DNA of 64,000 nt from assembly GCA_028867035.1 (NCBI GenBank), contig JAGWHB010000004.1, positions 214,427-278,426 of the forward strand, given 5' to 3'. Made by a program: the position numbers and the translations under genes. A model generated the notes under the pieces. The model had not been told where the DNA came from. It was given only the letters and a program-made list of their open reading frames with translations, and did not search any database. Source of the stretch: Nitrososphaerota archaeon. Its GTDB lineage: Archaea > Thermoproteota > Nitrososphaeria > Nitrososphaerales > Gagatemarchaeaceae. Below, piece after piece: positions 34,213 to 42,396 of this stretch (the first letter of the stretch is position 1; each line of letters opens with the position of its first letter).

Positions 34213-35679
34213 TTGAAGATGCTGATCCAAGGACAACTTGCCGACGCCCAGGGCGCCGATGTGATTCGCGTGTCTAACCCCGCGACTGGGGAGCTGGTCG
34301 ACTCCGTCCCAAAGGGGGGGAGGGAGGATGCGAAGAGGGCAATCGACGCTGCCAGCGACGCCTTCAAGGTGTGGTCCGAGAAGCCCAGCCTGGAACGCTC
34401 GAGGGTACTCCTGAAGATATCAGAAATAGTAAGGGCGAACGTCGAAGACCTCGCGCCGACCCTCACTCTTGAGCAGGGGAAGCCCCTGGGGGAGTCGAAG
34501 AGCGAGATCAATTCATTCGCCAACACTTGTGAATACTACGCGGGGCTCATCGGGAGGGTCAGAGGAGCCCAGACCCCCTTCTCGACAGGGGAGGGCTTCT
34601 TCATAGTCACGAAGAGGCCGCTCGGAGTGGTCGGGGCGATTCTGCCCTGGAACTTTCCGGTCTCTCTTATGGGGTGGAAGGTGGCGCCGGGCCTCGCCGC
34701 GGGGAACACATTCGTGGTGAAGCCTGCCAGCACTACGCCCATCACGGACATCAAGGTCGCGAGCCTGATGACGAAGGCAGGGCTCCCGCCTGGAGCCGTC
34801 AACGTGGTCACCGGGCCGGGTGGGGTAGTCGGGGAGGAGCTCCTCGACAATCCGAAGGTCGCCAAGATCGCCTTCACCGGCGAGACTGCGACCGGGAAGA
34901 GGATAATGGAGGGGTCCGCGAAGTCGATCAAGAGGCTCACCCTTGAGCTGGGAGGGTCCGACCCTATGATCGTGTGCGATGACGCCGATCTTGAGCTGGC
35001 AGTGGAGGGGGCGGCGTGGGGGAGGTTCAGGAACTGCGGGCAGTCGTGCACATCAGTCAAGCGCCTCTTCCTTTTCGAGTCGATCGCGGAGGGGTTCATC
35101 AAGAGCTTCGCGGAGAAGGTGAAGACGATCAGGATCGGGAACGGGATGGACCAGTCAACCCACATGGGCCCGGTCCACACCGACGAGCAGAGGGGGAAGG
35201 TCGAATCAATGGTAGAGGATGCGGAGAACAGGGGCGCCAAGGACCTGGTGAAAGGCGGAAGGCCCTCGGACAAGGGGCTGGAGAAGGGGAACTTCTATTC
35301 TCCGACGGTCCTGACGGACGTAGGCTACGATGCCCAGATGGCGAGGGAGGAGTGCTTCGGGCCGGCGCTCCCCATATTCGTGGTGAAGGACCTTGAGGAG
35401 GCCATAGAGAGGGCGAACGACACTCCGTACGGCCTGGGTTCGTCTGTCTGGACCAAGGACGTGGAGAGGGCCTATCACACGGCAGAGAGGATTCAGGCGG
35501 GGACCACGTGGGTGAACTCACCTCCCATATCCAGGGCCGAGGTACCATTCGGGGGGTTCAAGCAGAGCGGCTTCGGGAGGGAGCTCGGCATAGAAGGACT
35601 GGACCACTACTACGAGACGAAGAGCATCCAAGTTCTCGAATACGGCAAAGGGAAGAAGTGGGCATTTCCGATAAGCTAG
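34213..35679 (+). CDS. NAD(P)-dependent aldehyde dehydrogenase
   Basis: A 488-residue ALDH of the succinate-semialdehyde/lactaldehyde-like group. PWNFPVSLMGWKVAPGLAAGN (cofactor), FTGETATGKRIM, catalytic Glu in LTLELGGSDPMIV and catalytic Cys in FRNCGQSCTSVKR, then EECFGPALPIF and a C-terminal PFGGFKQSGFGRELG. Start TTG 34213 lies about 34 nt after AATTTATACGG. Oxidises an aldehyde to the carboxylate; the neighbouring alcohol dehydrogenase may supply it. Confidence 0.94.
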   Translation: MKMLIQGQLADAQGADVIRVSNPATGELVDSVPKGGREDAKRAIDAASDAFKVWSEKPSLERSRVLLKISEIVRANVEDLAPTLTLEQGKPLGESKSEINSFANTCEYYAGLIGRVRGAQTPFSTGEGFFIVTKRPLGVVGAILPWNFPVSLMGWKVAPGLAAGNTFVVKPASTTPITDIKVASLMTKAGLPPGAVNVVTGPGGVVGEELLDNPKVAKIAFTGETATGKRIMEGSAKSIKRLTLELGGSDPMIVCDDADLELAVEGAAWGRFRNCGQSCTSVKRLFLFESIAEGFIKSFAEKVKTIRIGNGMDQSTHMGPVHTDEQRGKVESMVEDAENRGAKDLVKGGRPSDKGLEKGNFYSPTVLTDVGYDAQMAREECFGPALPIFVVKDLEEAIERANDTPYGLGSSVWTKDVERAYHTAERIQAGTTWVNSPPISRAEVPFGGFKQSGFGRELGIEGLDHYYETKSIQVLEYGKGKKWAFPIS

Positions 35680-35774
35680 GGACACGGAAGCGCCAACATA
35701 ATTAAGGCGGGCCCGGGACTCGTCTCTTACGACTGACGGTGGGTTTAAATCGGATAGCGGCCTTCGAGTGTCGG

Positions 35775-36197
35775 ATGGCTGGCACCGATGCCGTTGCCCT
35801 GTTAGCCGACGTCCCATTCTTTGAAGGCATCGACAACAAGACCCGCAAGGCTGTCGCCCAAGCCGGCAAGGAAGTCTCATTCAAGGCTGGGGATTTCGTA
35901 GTAGGAGAAAAGGGGGTCGGGGTCGGGTTCTATCTTGTTCTTGAAGGCAGAGTCGAAGTCCGCAAGGGGAGCAAGGTCATCGCGACCCTCGGCAGAGGAC
36001 AGTTCTTCGGGGAGATGTCGGTCATCGACGGGCAGCCGAGGTCGGCGGACGTCGTGGCGACAGCGCCCACGAAATGCTGGGTCCTGCCTGCTTGGAGCTT
36101 TGCAGGGCTGATAAAGGCGCACCCCGAGGTGGCGCTGCCGATGCTGAAGGAGCTTGTCAAGCGCCTGAGGGCGGCAATGAGCTCTCCCGTCTCCTGA
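35775..36197 (+). CDS. Stand-alone cyclic-nucleotide-binding (CRP/FNR-type) domain protein
   Basis: A 140-residue cNMP-binding beta-roll (about 8-120): LLADVPFFEGIDNKTRK, GVGFYLVLEGRVEV, GRGQFFGEMSVIDGQPRSADVVATAP. The GEMS…RSADV segment is the phosphate-binding cassette. There is no DNA-binding HTH after it, so it is a sensor module rather than a CRP regulator. ATG 35775 is chosen because TTTAAAT at about 35743-35749 gives leaderless spacing; ligand unknown. Confidence 0.88.
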   Translation: MAGTDAVALLADVPFFEGIDNKTRKAVAQAGKEVSFKAGDFVVGEKGVGVGFYLVLEGRVEVRKGSKVIATLGRGQFFGEMSVIDGQPRSADVVATAPTKCWVLPAWSFAGLIKAHPEVALPMLKELVKRLRAAMSSPVS

Positions 36198-36230
36198 GCG
36201 GACCTGCTTTCTTCGTAGCGTGGTCAAGTC

Positions 36231-37073
36231 TTGAAGTTGGGGCTTAGCACTTGGTCGCTGTTGGGGCTGGACGTGTATTCCGCAGTCAGGGCCATAGGTG
36301 AAGTGGGCCTCGAATACGTCGAGCTCTGGGGGGAAGTGCCCCACGCATATCCGGGGTGGGTCGACAAGAAGAGGGTCAGAGATGTACTTTCGACCTTTGA
36401 CATGGTTGTCACGATGCATGCTCCATTCACCGACCTCAATCCCGCGTCGCCGTTCGAGCCAGTCAAGCGAGCGGTCGAGAAGTCGCTGGAGGATTTCGTA
36501 CGGTTCAGCGAATATCTGGGCGCAGTCATGGTCACGTTCCATCCGGGCAGCGTCCACAACGAGGGGCTCGTCCCGCAGTCGGCGGGGAGCTCCGTCGCGA
36601 CTCTGCGGAAGATGGTCCGGGCTGGGGAAGGGAGGGTGTCTATCAACGTCGAGAACCAGTCGAAGAGCTTCTCGAAGTACCACTTCCCGCTTGGGAGCAC
36701 GGCAGAATCCCTCGAGCTTATCCTAGCGGATGCACCGGGGTCTCGCTGCACAATCGACACGGGGCACGCTCATGTCAACGGGCAGGACCCTGCGTATCTG
36801 GCGGAGAGGGTCGGGGACAGGCTGGCCGAGATTCACCTCAATGACAACGCGGGATCGTCCGACGACCATCTGGCACCCTGGGAGGGCACCGCTCCGCTTG
36901 ATGAGATCCTTGCCAAGGTCACAGGGAGCGACGTCCTGCTCTGCCTCGAGCTGAACCCCCACAAGTACGGCGTCGAGGAGATATTCACCGCGGTGGCTCG
37001 GACGAAGAGCAGGCTGGGCCTTGGCGTCCGTCCGGGTCGGTCCGAGGGCTCGAAGCCGGCAACATCTAAATAG
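36231..37073 (+). CDS. Xylose isomerase-like TIM-barrel protein (sugar phosphate isomerase/epimerase family)
   Basis: A 280-residue AP-endonuclease-2-like barrel. Metal-site pattern: MHAPF, VTFHPGSVH, INVENQS (Glu), TIDTGHAHVNG and IHLNDNAGSSDDHLAPWEG, then CLELNP. These His/Glu/Asp positions match the trinuclear site of endonuclease IV and sugar isomerases. Whether it acts on DNA or a sugar is not decidable; the short length and context favour an isomerase. TTG start at 36231, 33 nt after the cNMP-domain gene, so probably co-transcribed. Confidence 0.82.
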   Translation: MKLGLSTWSLLGLDVYSAVRAIGEVGLEYVELWGEVPHAYPGWVDKKRVRDVLSTFDMVVTMHAPFTDLNPASPFEPVKRAVEKSLEDFVRFSEYLGAVMVTFHPGSVHNEGLVPQSAGSSVATLRKMVRAGEGRVSINVENQSKSFSKYHFPLGSTAESLELILADAPGSRCTIDTGHAHVNGQDPAYLAERVGDRLAEIHLNDNAGSSDDHLAPWEGTAPLDEILAKVTGSDVLLCLELNPHKYGVEEIFTAVARTKSRLGLGVRPGRSEGSKPATSK

Positions 37074-37098
37074 ACTTCGTCGTCGCCGATGAAAGAAG

Positions 37099-37410
37099 AT
37101 GGCCCAGTTCGCCAGGATAAAGCTCACGAGCACCAACCTCCCTGAATTGGAGAAGGTGGCCAACGACATCAGAGAGATAGCAGATAAGACGGGCGTGAAA
37201 GTGAGGGGACCTCAGCCGCTCCCGACCAAGAAGCTGAAGATCACGACGCGGAAAGCACCGACTGGGGAGGGGAGCCACACGTTCGACCATTGGCAGCTGA
37301 GAGTCCACAGAAGGATACTCGACGTCCAGCCTGACGACAGGACGATGAGACAGATTACGAAGCTTAGGATACCGGAAGACGTTAAGATAGAACTGATATT
37401 GACGTCCTAG
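37099..37410 (+). CDS. rps10: 30S ribosomal protein S10 (uS10)
   Basis: A 103-residue archaeal uS10: ARIKLTSTNLPELEKVANDI, GPQPLPTKKLKITTRK, HTFDHWQLRVHRRILDV and the C-terminal IPEDVKIELILTS. It sits in the 30S head and is full length. TCTAAATAG at about 37065-37073 gives a promoter just upstream. In many archaea rps10 follows the EF-1A gene; here it stands alone, convergent (4-nt overlap) with an epimerase. Confidence 0.96.
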   Translation: MAQFARIKLTSTNLPELEKVANDIREIADKTGVKVRGPQPLPTKKLKITTRKAPTGEGSHTFDHWQLRVHRRILDVQPDDRTMRQITKLRIPEDVKIELILTS

Positions 37411-38300
37411 GCCTGCGTCTTAACCCACTCGATCGTCCTCTTCAGCCCCTGCTCGAGGTTGAGCTCGTGGGTGTAACCCAGGGTCGACTGGATCTTCTTG
37501 ATGGAGGGGTAGCTGATCTGGGGGTCCTTCTCGAGCTCGCTCCTTGGGGGCAGGAGCTTCAGCTCTGACTTCGACCCCGTGAGCTTCTTCACAGTCTCCG
37601 CAAGTTCTCTGATCGACACCGGGCCTTCGCCGCCGAAGTTGAACGCCTGTCCAACTGCGTTTTCGTTTGTAAGGATGGAGAGGGCGAGTTTCGCGTAGTT
37701 AGCCGCGTGGGATGGCGACGTCGTGTCCTTCCCTCCGTTGTAGAGCGTCAGGGCGTCCTCCTTGAGGCACGCCCGGATGAACCTTATCGTAGCCCTGCTC
37801 GGCTGGTCGTGCTCTCCGAAGAGCAGCCAGCTCCTGGTTATGGAGACGGGGAGGCCGGTGGACTTGTAGAACGCCATCGCCATGTTCTCGGATACGACCT
37901 TCGAATAGTCGTAGGGGACCCGGGGGTCGAACGGGGACTCCTCGGTCACGGGGTTGGATTTGGGAGCGCCGAAGACGTTGGCCGACGACGCGATGATTAT
38001 GCGCTTCACCCCCTTCTTCTTGGCCAGTTCGAGCATGTTCAGGGTCCCGAAGCAGTTCACCTCGAAGCAGAGCCTGGGGTCCTCTATCGTCTTCTTGATT
38101 TCAGTGATGGCAGCGAGGTGGATGATCGCGTCGAAGTCTTGGGATGCGAGTGTGTTGAACACAAAGTCCTTGTCGAGGAGGTTCCCCGACACTTCCCAGC
38201 CTGCCAGGTCGGTGGGGATCGTCCCGACGCCTTTGTCTTTGAAATATGATACGAGGTTCCTCCCTACCATCCCGGAGGCACCGGTGATCAGGACGTTCAA
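37407..38300 (-). CDS. UDP-glucose 4-epimerase-like extended SDR
   Basis: A 297-residue NAD-dependent sugar-nucleotide epimerase/dehydratase. GASGMVGRNL at the N-terminus, HLAAITEI, SSANVFGAPKS and active-site YDYSK (VPYDYSKVVSENMA), then the GalE-type SITRSWLLFGEHDQPSRATIRF and C-terminal LGYTHELNLEQGLKRTIEW. Likely makes an activated sugar for surface glycans; substrate unproven. Different from the epimerase at 22.1 kb. Confidence 0.9.
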   Translation of the reverse strand: MNVLITGASGMVGRNLVSYFKDKGVGTIPTDLAGWEVSGNLLDKDFVFNTLASQDFDAIIHLAAITEIKKTIEDPRLCFEVNCFGTLNMLELAKKKGVKRIIIASSANVFGAPKSNPVTEESPFDPRVPYDYSKVVSENMAMAFYKSTGLPVSITRSWLLFGEHDQPSRATIRFIRACLKEDALTLYNGGKDTTSPSHAANYAKLALSILTNENAVGQAFNFGGEGPVSIRELAETVKKLTGSKSELKLLPPRSELEKDPQISYPSIKKIQSTLGYTHELNLEQGLKRTIEWVKTQA

Positions 38301-38328
38301 CTTGGGCGGCGACCGAGAAACATTGTAT

Positions 38329-38721
38329 TTAAGCAGACGACGATAGTCCTGCTTTCTTAGAGAATTCGCCGACGAGGTCGGGTTCGACCACCCCGTAGCC
38401 CATCGCCTCCGTCCCGTCGTTCATTGTCAGCGGCAACCTCGACACATGGTAGGGGACTTCGAACGCGTCCATCTGCTCAGGGCTCGCCTCGAAGAGCTTC
38501 GACCATTCTCCGTCCCGCGACTGGAAGCAGAAGACCGCTATCACCTTCCTCTCCCCGAAGCCGCCCCCTCTTCCCCCCGCCGCGAGGGAGCCTTCGCCTA
38601 TCTTGAGGAGGAACAGCCTGTTGTCAGGCGAACGGGGCCGCAGGTCGACGTCCTTTTCTGATATCAGTATGGCTCTGGAGGTGCCGGTCAGGTTCGAAGT
38701 CATCTCTTGCAAGGCGTCCAA
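38329..38721 (-). CDS. Hypothetical protein
   Basis: A 130-residue soluble protein starting TTG 38721, which lies about 26-30 nt after the minus-strand TATA-like ATTTATTATC (38745-38756). A glycine-rich loop (GSLAAGGRGGGFGERK) and VIAVFCFQSRDGEWSKLFEA are the notable parts. No family recognised. Confidence 0.55.
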   Translation of the reverse strand: MDALQEMTSNLTGTSRAILISEKDVDLRPRSPDNRLFLLKIGEGSLAAGGRGGGFGERKVIAVFCFQSRDGEWSKLFEASPEQMDAFEVPYHVSRLPLTMNDGTEAMGYGVVEPDLVGEFSKKAGLSSSA

Positions 38722-38756
38722 GTCATTGGCGGGGCTTGGAGGGCAGATAATAAATT

Positions 38757-38781
38757 CTCGAATTACTCTAACTAATTCGAG
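38757..38781. terminator. 9-bp inverted repeat between minus-strand genes
   Basis: CTCGAATTA (38757-38765) and TAATTCGAG (38773-38781) pair perfectly around a 7-nt loop. It overlaps the last codons of the NUDIX gene and the promoter of the next gene on the same strand, so it may end one transcript or be an operator for the other. There is no long T run. Confidence 0.4.
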
Positions 38782-39289
38782 ACCTGAGCCTGAGATATTC
38801 TCTGAGGAGGATTATGGCGTCTGGAGTCATCTTGTCGCCGTCCAACATCCTCTGAAGCCGCGGGCCGTCGTATTCATCCACGGATTCGAGTTCGACGGGG
38901 TCTATTACAACCTGGGAGTCAGTCGTGGTGGTGTACAGGGAGACCCACTCCCTTTCGGTCAGGGGCCCTTCCCTTATCGGTGGGAGGAGGTATCTCTTGA
39001 CAAGGTCGAGCCGGGAGTCCAGCCCGAGCTCCTCCTGCAGTTCACGCCTTGCCGCGTCTTCATACCGCTCTCCGGCCTTGACGTGGCCCGTACAGGAGAG
39101 GGTCCACTTCCCTGGGTGCCAGAGGTCGTGCTTGCTCCTTTCCTGGAGAATGACCCCGCCGTTCTTTCTGACCACGACGATGGCCACGGCTCTGTGAAGC
39201 AGCCCCTTCTCCAGGCACTCACCGACCGTGGAGCTCCCGACGACGGAGTCGTGTTCGTCCACCACATCGACGGCTTCCTCGCCCCCCAT
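38768..39289 (-). CDS. NUDIX hydrolase, IPP-isomerase type 1-like
   Basis: A 173-residue NUDIX protein. The box GHVKAGERYEDAARRELQEELG (with 21-22 positions; G-x5-E-x7-REL-x-EELG) is intact. A preceding WTLSCTGH recalls the Cys region of type 1 isopentenyl diphosphate isomerase, and the order VDEHD…LHRAVAIVVV also fits that family (including YfcD-like hydrolases). Archaea normally use the flavin type 2 isomerase, so either an isomerase or a housecleaning pyrophosphatase is possible. It lies 9 nt downstream of carB. Confidence 0.82.
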   Translation of the reverse strand: MGGEEAVDVVDEHDSVVGSSTVGECLEKGLLHRAVAIVVVRKNGGVILQERSKHDLWHPGKWTLSCTGHVKAGERYEDAARRELQEELGLDSRLDLVKRYLLPPIREGPLTEREWVSLYTTTTDSQVVIDPVELESVDEYDGPRLQRMLDGDKMTPDAIILLREYLRLRSRIS

Positions 39290-39298
39290 GAACGGTCT

Positions 39299-42200
39299 CT
39301 ACCTTCCGACGCAGAGCAGGAGCGCCTCAGCCTCCTCCTTGGTGGAGATGACCTGCACCTGTAGGTCGACCGCCTTGCGCCTCGCCCTGTGGAAGGGCGC
39401 GGAGTCGACGTTGGAGTTGGCGTTGAAAGAAAGGACGAAGGAGACCTTCCCGTCGGAAATGAGACTCATTACCTCGTCCATCCTCGACACCAGAGACTCC
39501 TCGTCCAGCTGCAGCATCTCGATCCCCTTCTTCCTGAAGCCTGCCAGGAGAGTTTCCACCCCTGGTCCGTCCTGCCAGGGTTCGAGCAGCATGAGGCCGA
39601 CGTCGCCCTTCTTTGGTATCTTGTGGCCCGTGGCGAGGAACGCCTGGGACAGGGCCTCCGGGAATGTGTCGCCAAAGCATGCGACTTCTCCCGTCGACCT
39701 CATCTCCACCCCAAGCTTGGTGTCGGCGCCGTCCATCTGCAGGAAGGAGAACTGGGGAGCCTTTACGGCGAAACGCTTGGGTTCTTCGACGTCCGTGGTG
39801 CGGGCAAGTGTTCCGCCGTTCATGACGGGCGCGACCACGTCTATCAGGTTCACACCGGTCGCCTTGCAGACATATGGAAGGGACCGGGACGCCCGGAGGT
39901 TGCATTCTATGACATAGACCGAGGCTCCCCGGACCAGGTACTGGATGTTCAGGGGGCCCTTCGCCTTGAGCTCCCTCGCTATGCTTCGGGTGTATACTCT
40001 GATCTTTTCCTTCGCCGCCTTGCTGATGGAGACAGTGGGGATCGACATGATCGCGTCTCCCGAGTGGATGCCGGCGTCCTGGACGTGTTCGATTATGGCG
40101 CCTATCACAGTGTTCTTGCCGTCTGAGACGGCGTCCACTTCGACCTCACGGGCCCCTTCGACGAACTGGCTGACCATTACGGGGTAGTCTGGGTTCACCA
40201 TGGTCGCCCGGGTGATGTATGTCTCGAGCTCCGAGGGGTCCCAGATGACCCTCATGGCGGAGCCGCTGAGCACGTGGGAGGGCCTGACTATCACCGGGTA
40301 CCCCACTCTGGAGCAGAAGGTCGCAGCTTCGACGGGAGACCGGAAGGAGCCCCACCCCGGCTGCGGGATGCCGAGTCGGTCGAGGAGGGCGCTGAACTTC
40401 GACCTGTCCTCAGCCGTCTCGATTGACTGAGAGGAGGTCCCGAGGATCGTGACCCCTCTCTTCTCCAGAGCTTCGGCGACGTCGTTGGGGGTCTGACCCC
40501 CCACGCAGAGGACCATCCCTTCTGGCTTCTCCTTGTCGTAGATAGCGAGCAGGCGCTCGATGGTGAGCTCTTCGAAGTAAAGCCTGTCGCTCATGTCGAA
40601 GTCCGTGGACACGGTCTCTGGGTTGCAGTTCACCACCACCACTTCGTCGAAGCCGTTCTGCTTTAGCGCCCAGGCCATGTTCATTGTCCCCCAGTCGAAC
40701 TCCACGGAGCTACCGATACGGTAGGGCCCCGCCCCGAGGACCATGACCTTCCGCTTGCCAGTCGCCGGCGCTTCGTCCAGGGCAGCGTCGAAAGTCTGGT
40801 AGAGGTAGTTTGTCCTCGAGGGCCACTCGGCTGCGAGCGTGTCGATAACCTTGGTCACTGGGGTGACGCCTAGGCGGATGCGCGCTTCCCTCACCCTGTC
40901 CTCCCCTACTCCGAAGAGGTCCCCGAGCTGCCTGTCGGAAAAGCCCAGCTTCTTTGCCTTCGCCAGCGTCTCGCGGCCCGGGACCTCCCCGGGAGCCTGT
41001 GATTCGAGGACCCCGTGGAAATCGACCACGTTCCTGAGCTTGCTGATGAACCAGGGGTCCACCTCGCTCTTGGAGGCGACCTGCTTCTCGTCGACGCCCG
41101 CCCTCAAAGCATCGGCGAGGTCGAAGGCTATGGTGTCTGTGGGGTGCTCGAGGCGCTTCAGGACCGCCTGCCCGGAGGCTTCGGGGCCCTTGCGGACGAC
41201 GCCGTCGAACTGAGGGTTGGCCATGCGGACCGCCTTCTGGATCGCCTCCTCGAAGCCGCGGCCGATCGCCATGACCTCCCCTATGGATTTCATCGAGGTG
41301 CCGATGGAGCGGGAGGCTCCGTCGAACTTGACAGTGTCCCAGCGGGGCATCTTCACCACCAGGTAATCGAGAGAAGGCTCGAACAGGGCCGAGGTGATGC
41401 CCGAGACCTTGTTCTTCAGCTCGGTGAGGTGATAGCCCAGGGCCAGTTTCGCCGCTATGTATGCCAGGGGGTAACCGGTCGCCTTCGACGCGAGCGCGGA
41501 CGATCTGGACAGCCTGGCGTTGATCTCTATGGCAGCGTACCTTTCGGAGCCGGGGTGGAGCGCGAACTGGATGTTGCATTCGCCTATGATTCCGCATGTC
41601 TTGGCCGCCCTGAGTGACGCGGTGCGCAGGGTGTGGTACTCGGAGTTGTTCAGGGTCTGAGAGGGGGCGACGACTATGTTGTCCCCCGTGTGCACGCGCA
41701 TCCCCAGCATGTTCTCCATGTTGCAGATGATCACGCTGTTGCCCTCCCTGTCCCGCATGATCTCGTATTCGATCTGCTTCCATCCGCCGAGATACTCCTC
41801 GACGAGGACCTGGTGGGCAATGGAACTGTTGAGACCCCGCTCCACGATCTCCGAGAGCTCTTCGAGGTTCTTGGCCACTCCGCCCCCCTTGCCCCCGAGG
41901 GTGTAGGCTACGCGGATGATCACAGGGTACCCGAGTTCCGCCGCCGCGCGTTTTGCCTCGTCGAAAGAATAGACGGCTTTGCTCTTGGGCACGGGGACGT
42001 CGCACCCTATCATGGTCTGCTTGAAGAGGTCCCTGTCCTCGGTGAGCTGGATGCCCCGCACCTGGGTGCCGAGCACCTTGACCCCGAACTCCTCCAGGAC
42101 CCCCTTCTCCGACAGTTCGATGCCGCAGTTCAGAGCAGTCTGCCCCCCGAAACCAAGGAGTATGCCGTCCGGCCTTTCGTTCTCTATGACCTTGGTGACC

Positions 42201-42361
42201 GAAGGCAGCGACACGGGGACGAAGTGGATGCTTTCAGAGAAGCGCGAGCTTGTCTGGATGGTGGCGATGTTAGGATTCACAAGCACGGAGTCCACACCTT
42301 CTTCCTTGAGGGCCTTCAGGCACTGGCTCCCGGAGTAGTCGAACTCTCCGGCTTCCCCCAC
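39299..42361 (-). CDS. carB: Carbamoyl-phosphate synthase large subunit
   Basis: 1020 residues from GTG 42361. Two ATP-grasp halves: the first phosphorylates bicarbonate (RVAYTLGGKGGGVAKN, KMPRWDTVKF), the second carbamate (PYRIGSSVEFDWGTMNMAWAL, RPSHVLSGSAMRVI), then the C-terminal MGS-like domain with SFNANSNVDSAPFHRARRKA. It makes carbamoyl phosphate from ammonia delivered by CarA. The conserved N-terminal strand VKKVLVIGSGAIK lies just upstream of this GTG with no ATG, GTG or TTG before it; reading begins at GTA 42400, which overlaps the carA stop (see findings). Confidence 0.96.
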   Translation of the reverse strand: MGEAGEFDYSGSQCLKALKEEGVDSVLVNPNIATIQTSSRFSESIHFVPVSLPSVTKVIENERPDGILLGFGGQTALNCGIELSEKGVLEEFGVKVLGTQVRGIQLTEDRDLFKQTMIGCDVPVPKSKAVYSFDEAKRAAAELGYPVIIRVAYTLGGKGGGVAKNLEELSEIVERGLNSSIAHQVLVEEYLGGWKQIEYEIMRDREGNSVIICNMENMLGMRVHTGDNIVVAPSQTLNNSEYHTLRTASLRAAKTCGIIGECNIQFALHPGSERYAAIEINARLSRSSALASKATGYPLAYIAAKLALGYHLTELKNKVSGITSALFEPSLDYLVVKMPRWDTVKFDGASRSIGTSMKSIGEVMAIGRGFEEAIQKAVRMANPQFDGVVRKGPEASGQAVLKRLEHPTDTIAFDLADALRAGVDEKQVASKSEVDPWFISKLRNVVDFHGVLESQAPGEVPGRETLAKAKKLGFSDRQLGDLFGVGEDRVREARIRLGVTPVTKVIDTLAAEWPSRTNYLYQTFDAALDEAPATGKRKVMVLGAGPYRIGSSVEFDWGTMNMAWALKQNGFDEVVVVNCNPETVSTDFDMSDRLYFEELTIERLLAIYDKEKPEGMVLCVGGQTPNDVAEALEKRGVTILGTSSQSIETAEDRSKFSALLDRLGIPQPGWGSFRSPVEAATFCSRVGYPVIVRPSHVLSGSAMRVIWDPSELETYITRATMVNPDYPVMVSQFVEGAREVEVDAVSDGKNTVIGAIIEHVQDAGIHSGDAIMSIPTVSISKAAKEKIRVYTRSIARELKAKGPLNIQYLVRGASVYVIECNLRASRSLPYVCKATGVNLIDVVAPVMNGGTLARTTDVEEPKRFAVKAPQFSFLQMDGADTKLGVEMRSTGEVACFGDTFPEALSQAFLATGHKIPKKGDVGLMLLEPWQDGPGVETLLAGFRKKGIEMLQLDEESLVSRMDEVMSLISDGKVSFVLSFNANSNVDSAPFHRARRKAVDLQVQVISTKEEAEALLLCVGR

Positions 42362-42396
42362 CTTGATGGCCCCGCTCCCGATGACCAGGACTTTCT

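Noticed and set aside
40710..42005. 431-codon minus-strand frame within carB
   Set aside because: Same strand, other frame of carB, with Arg/Gly/His-rich composition; chance opening in G+C-rich DNA.
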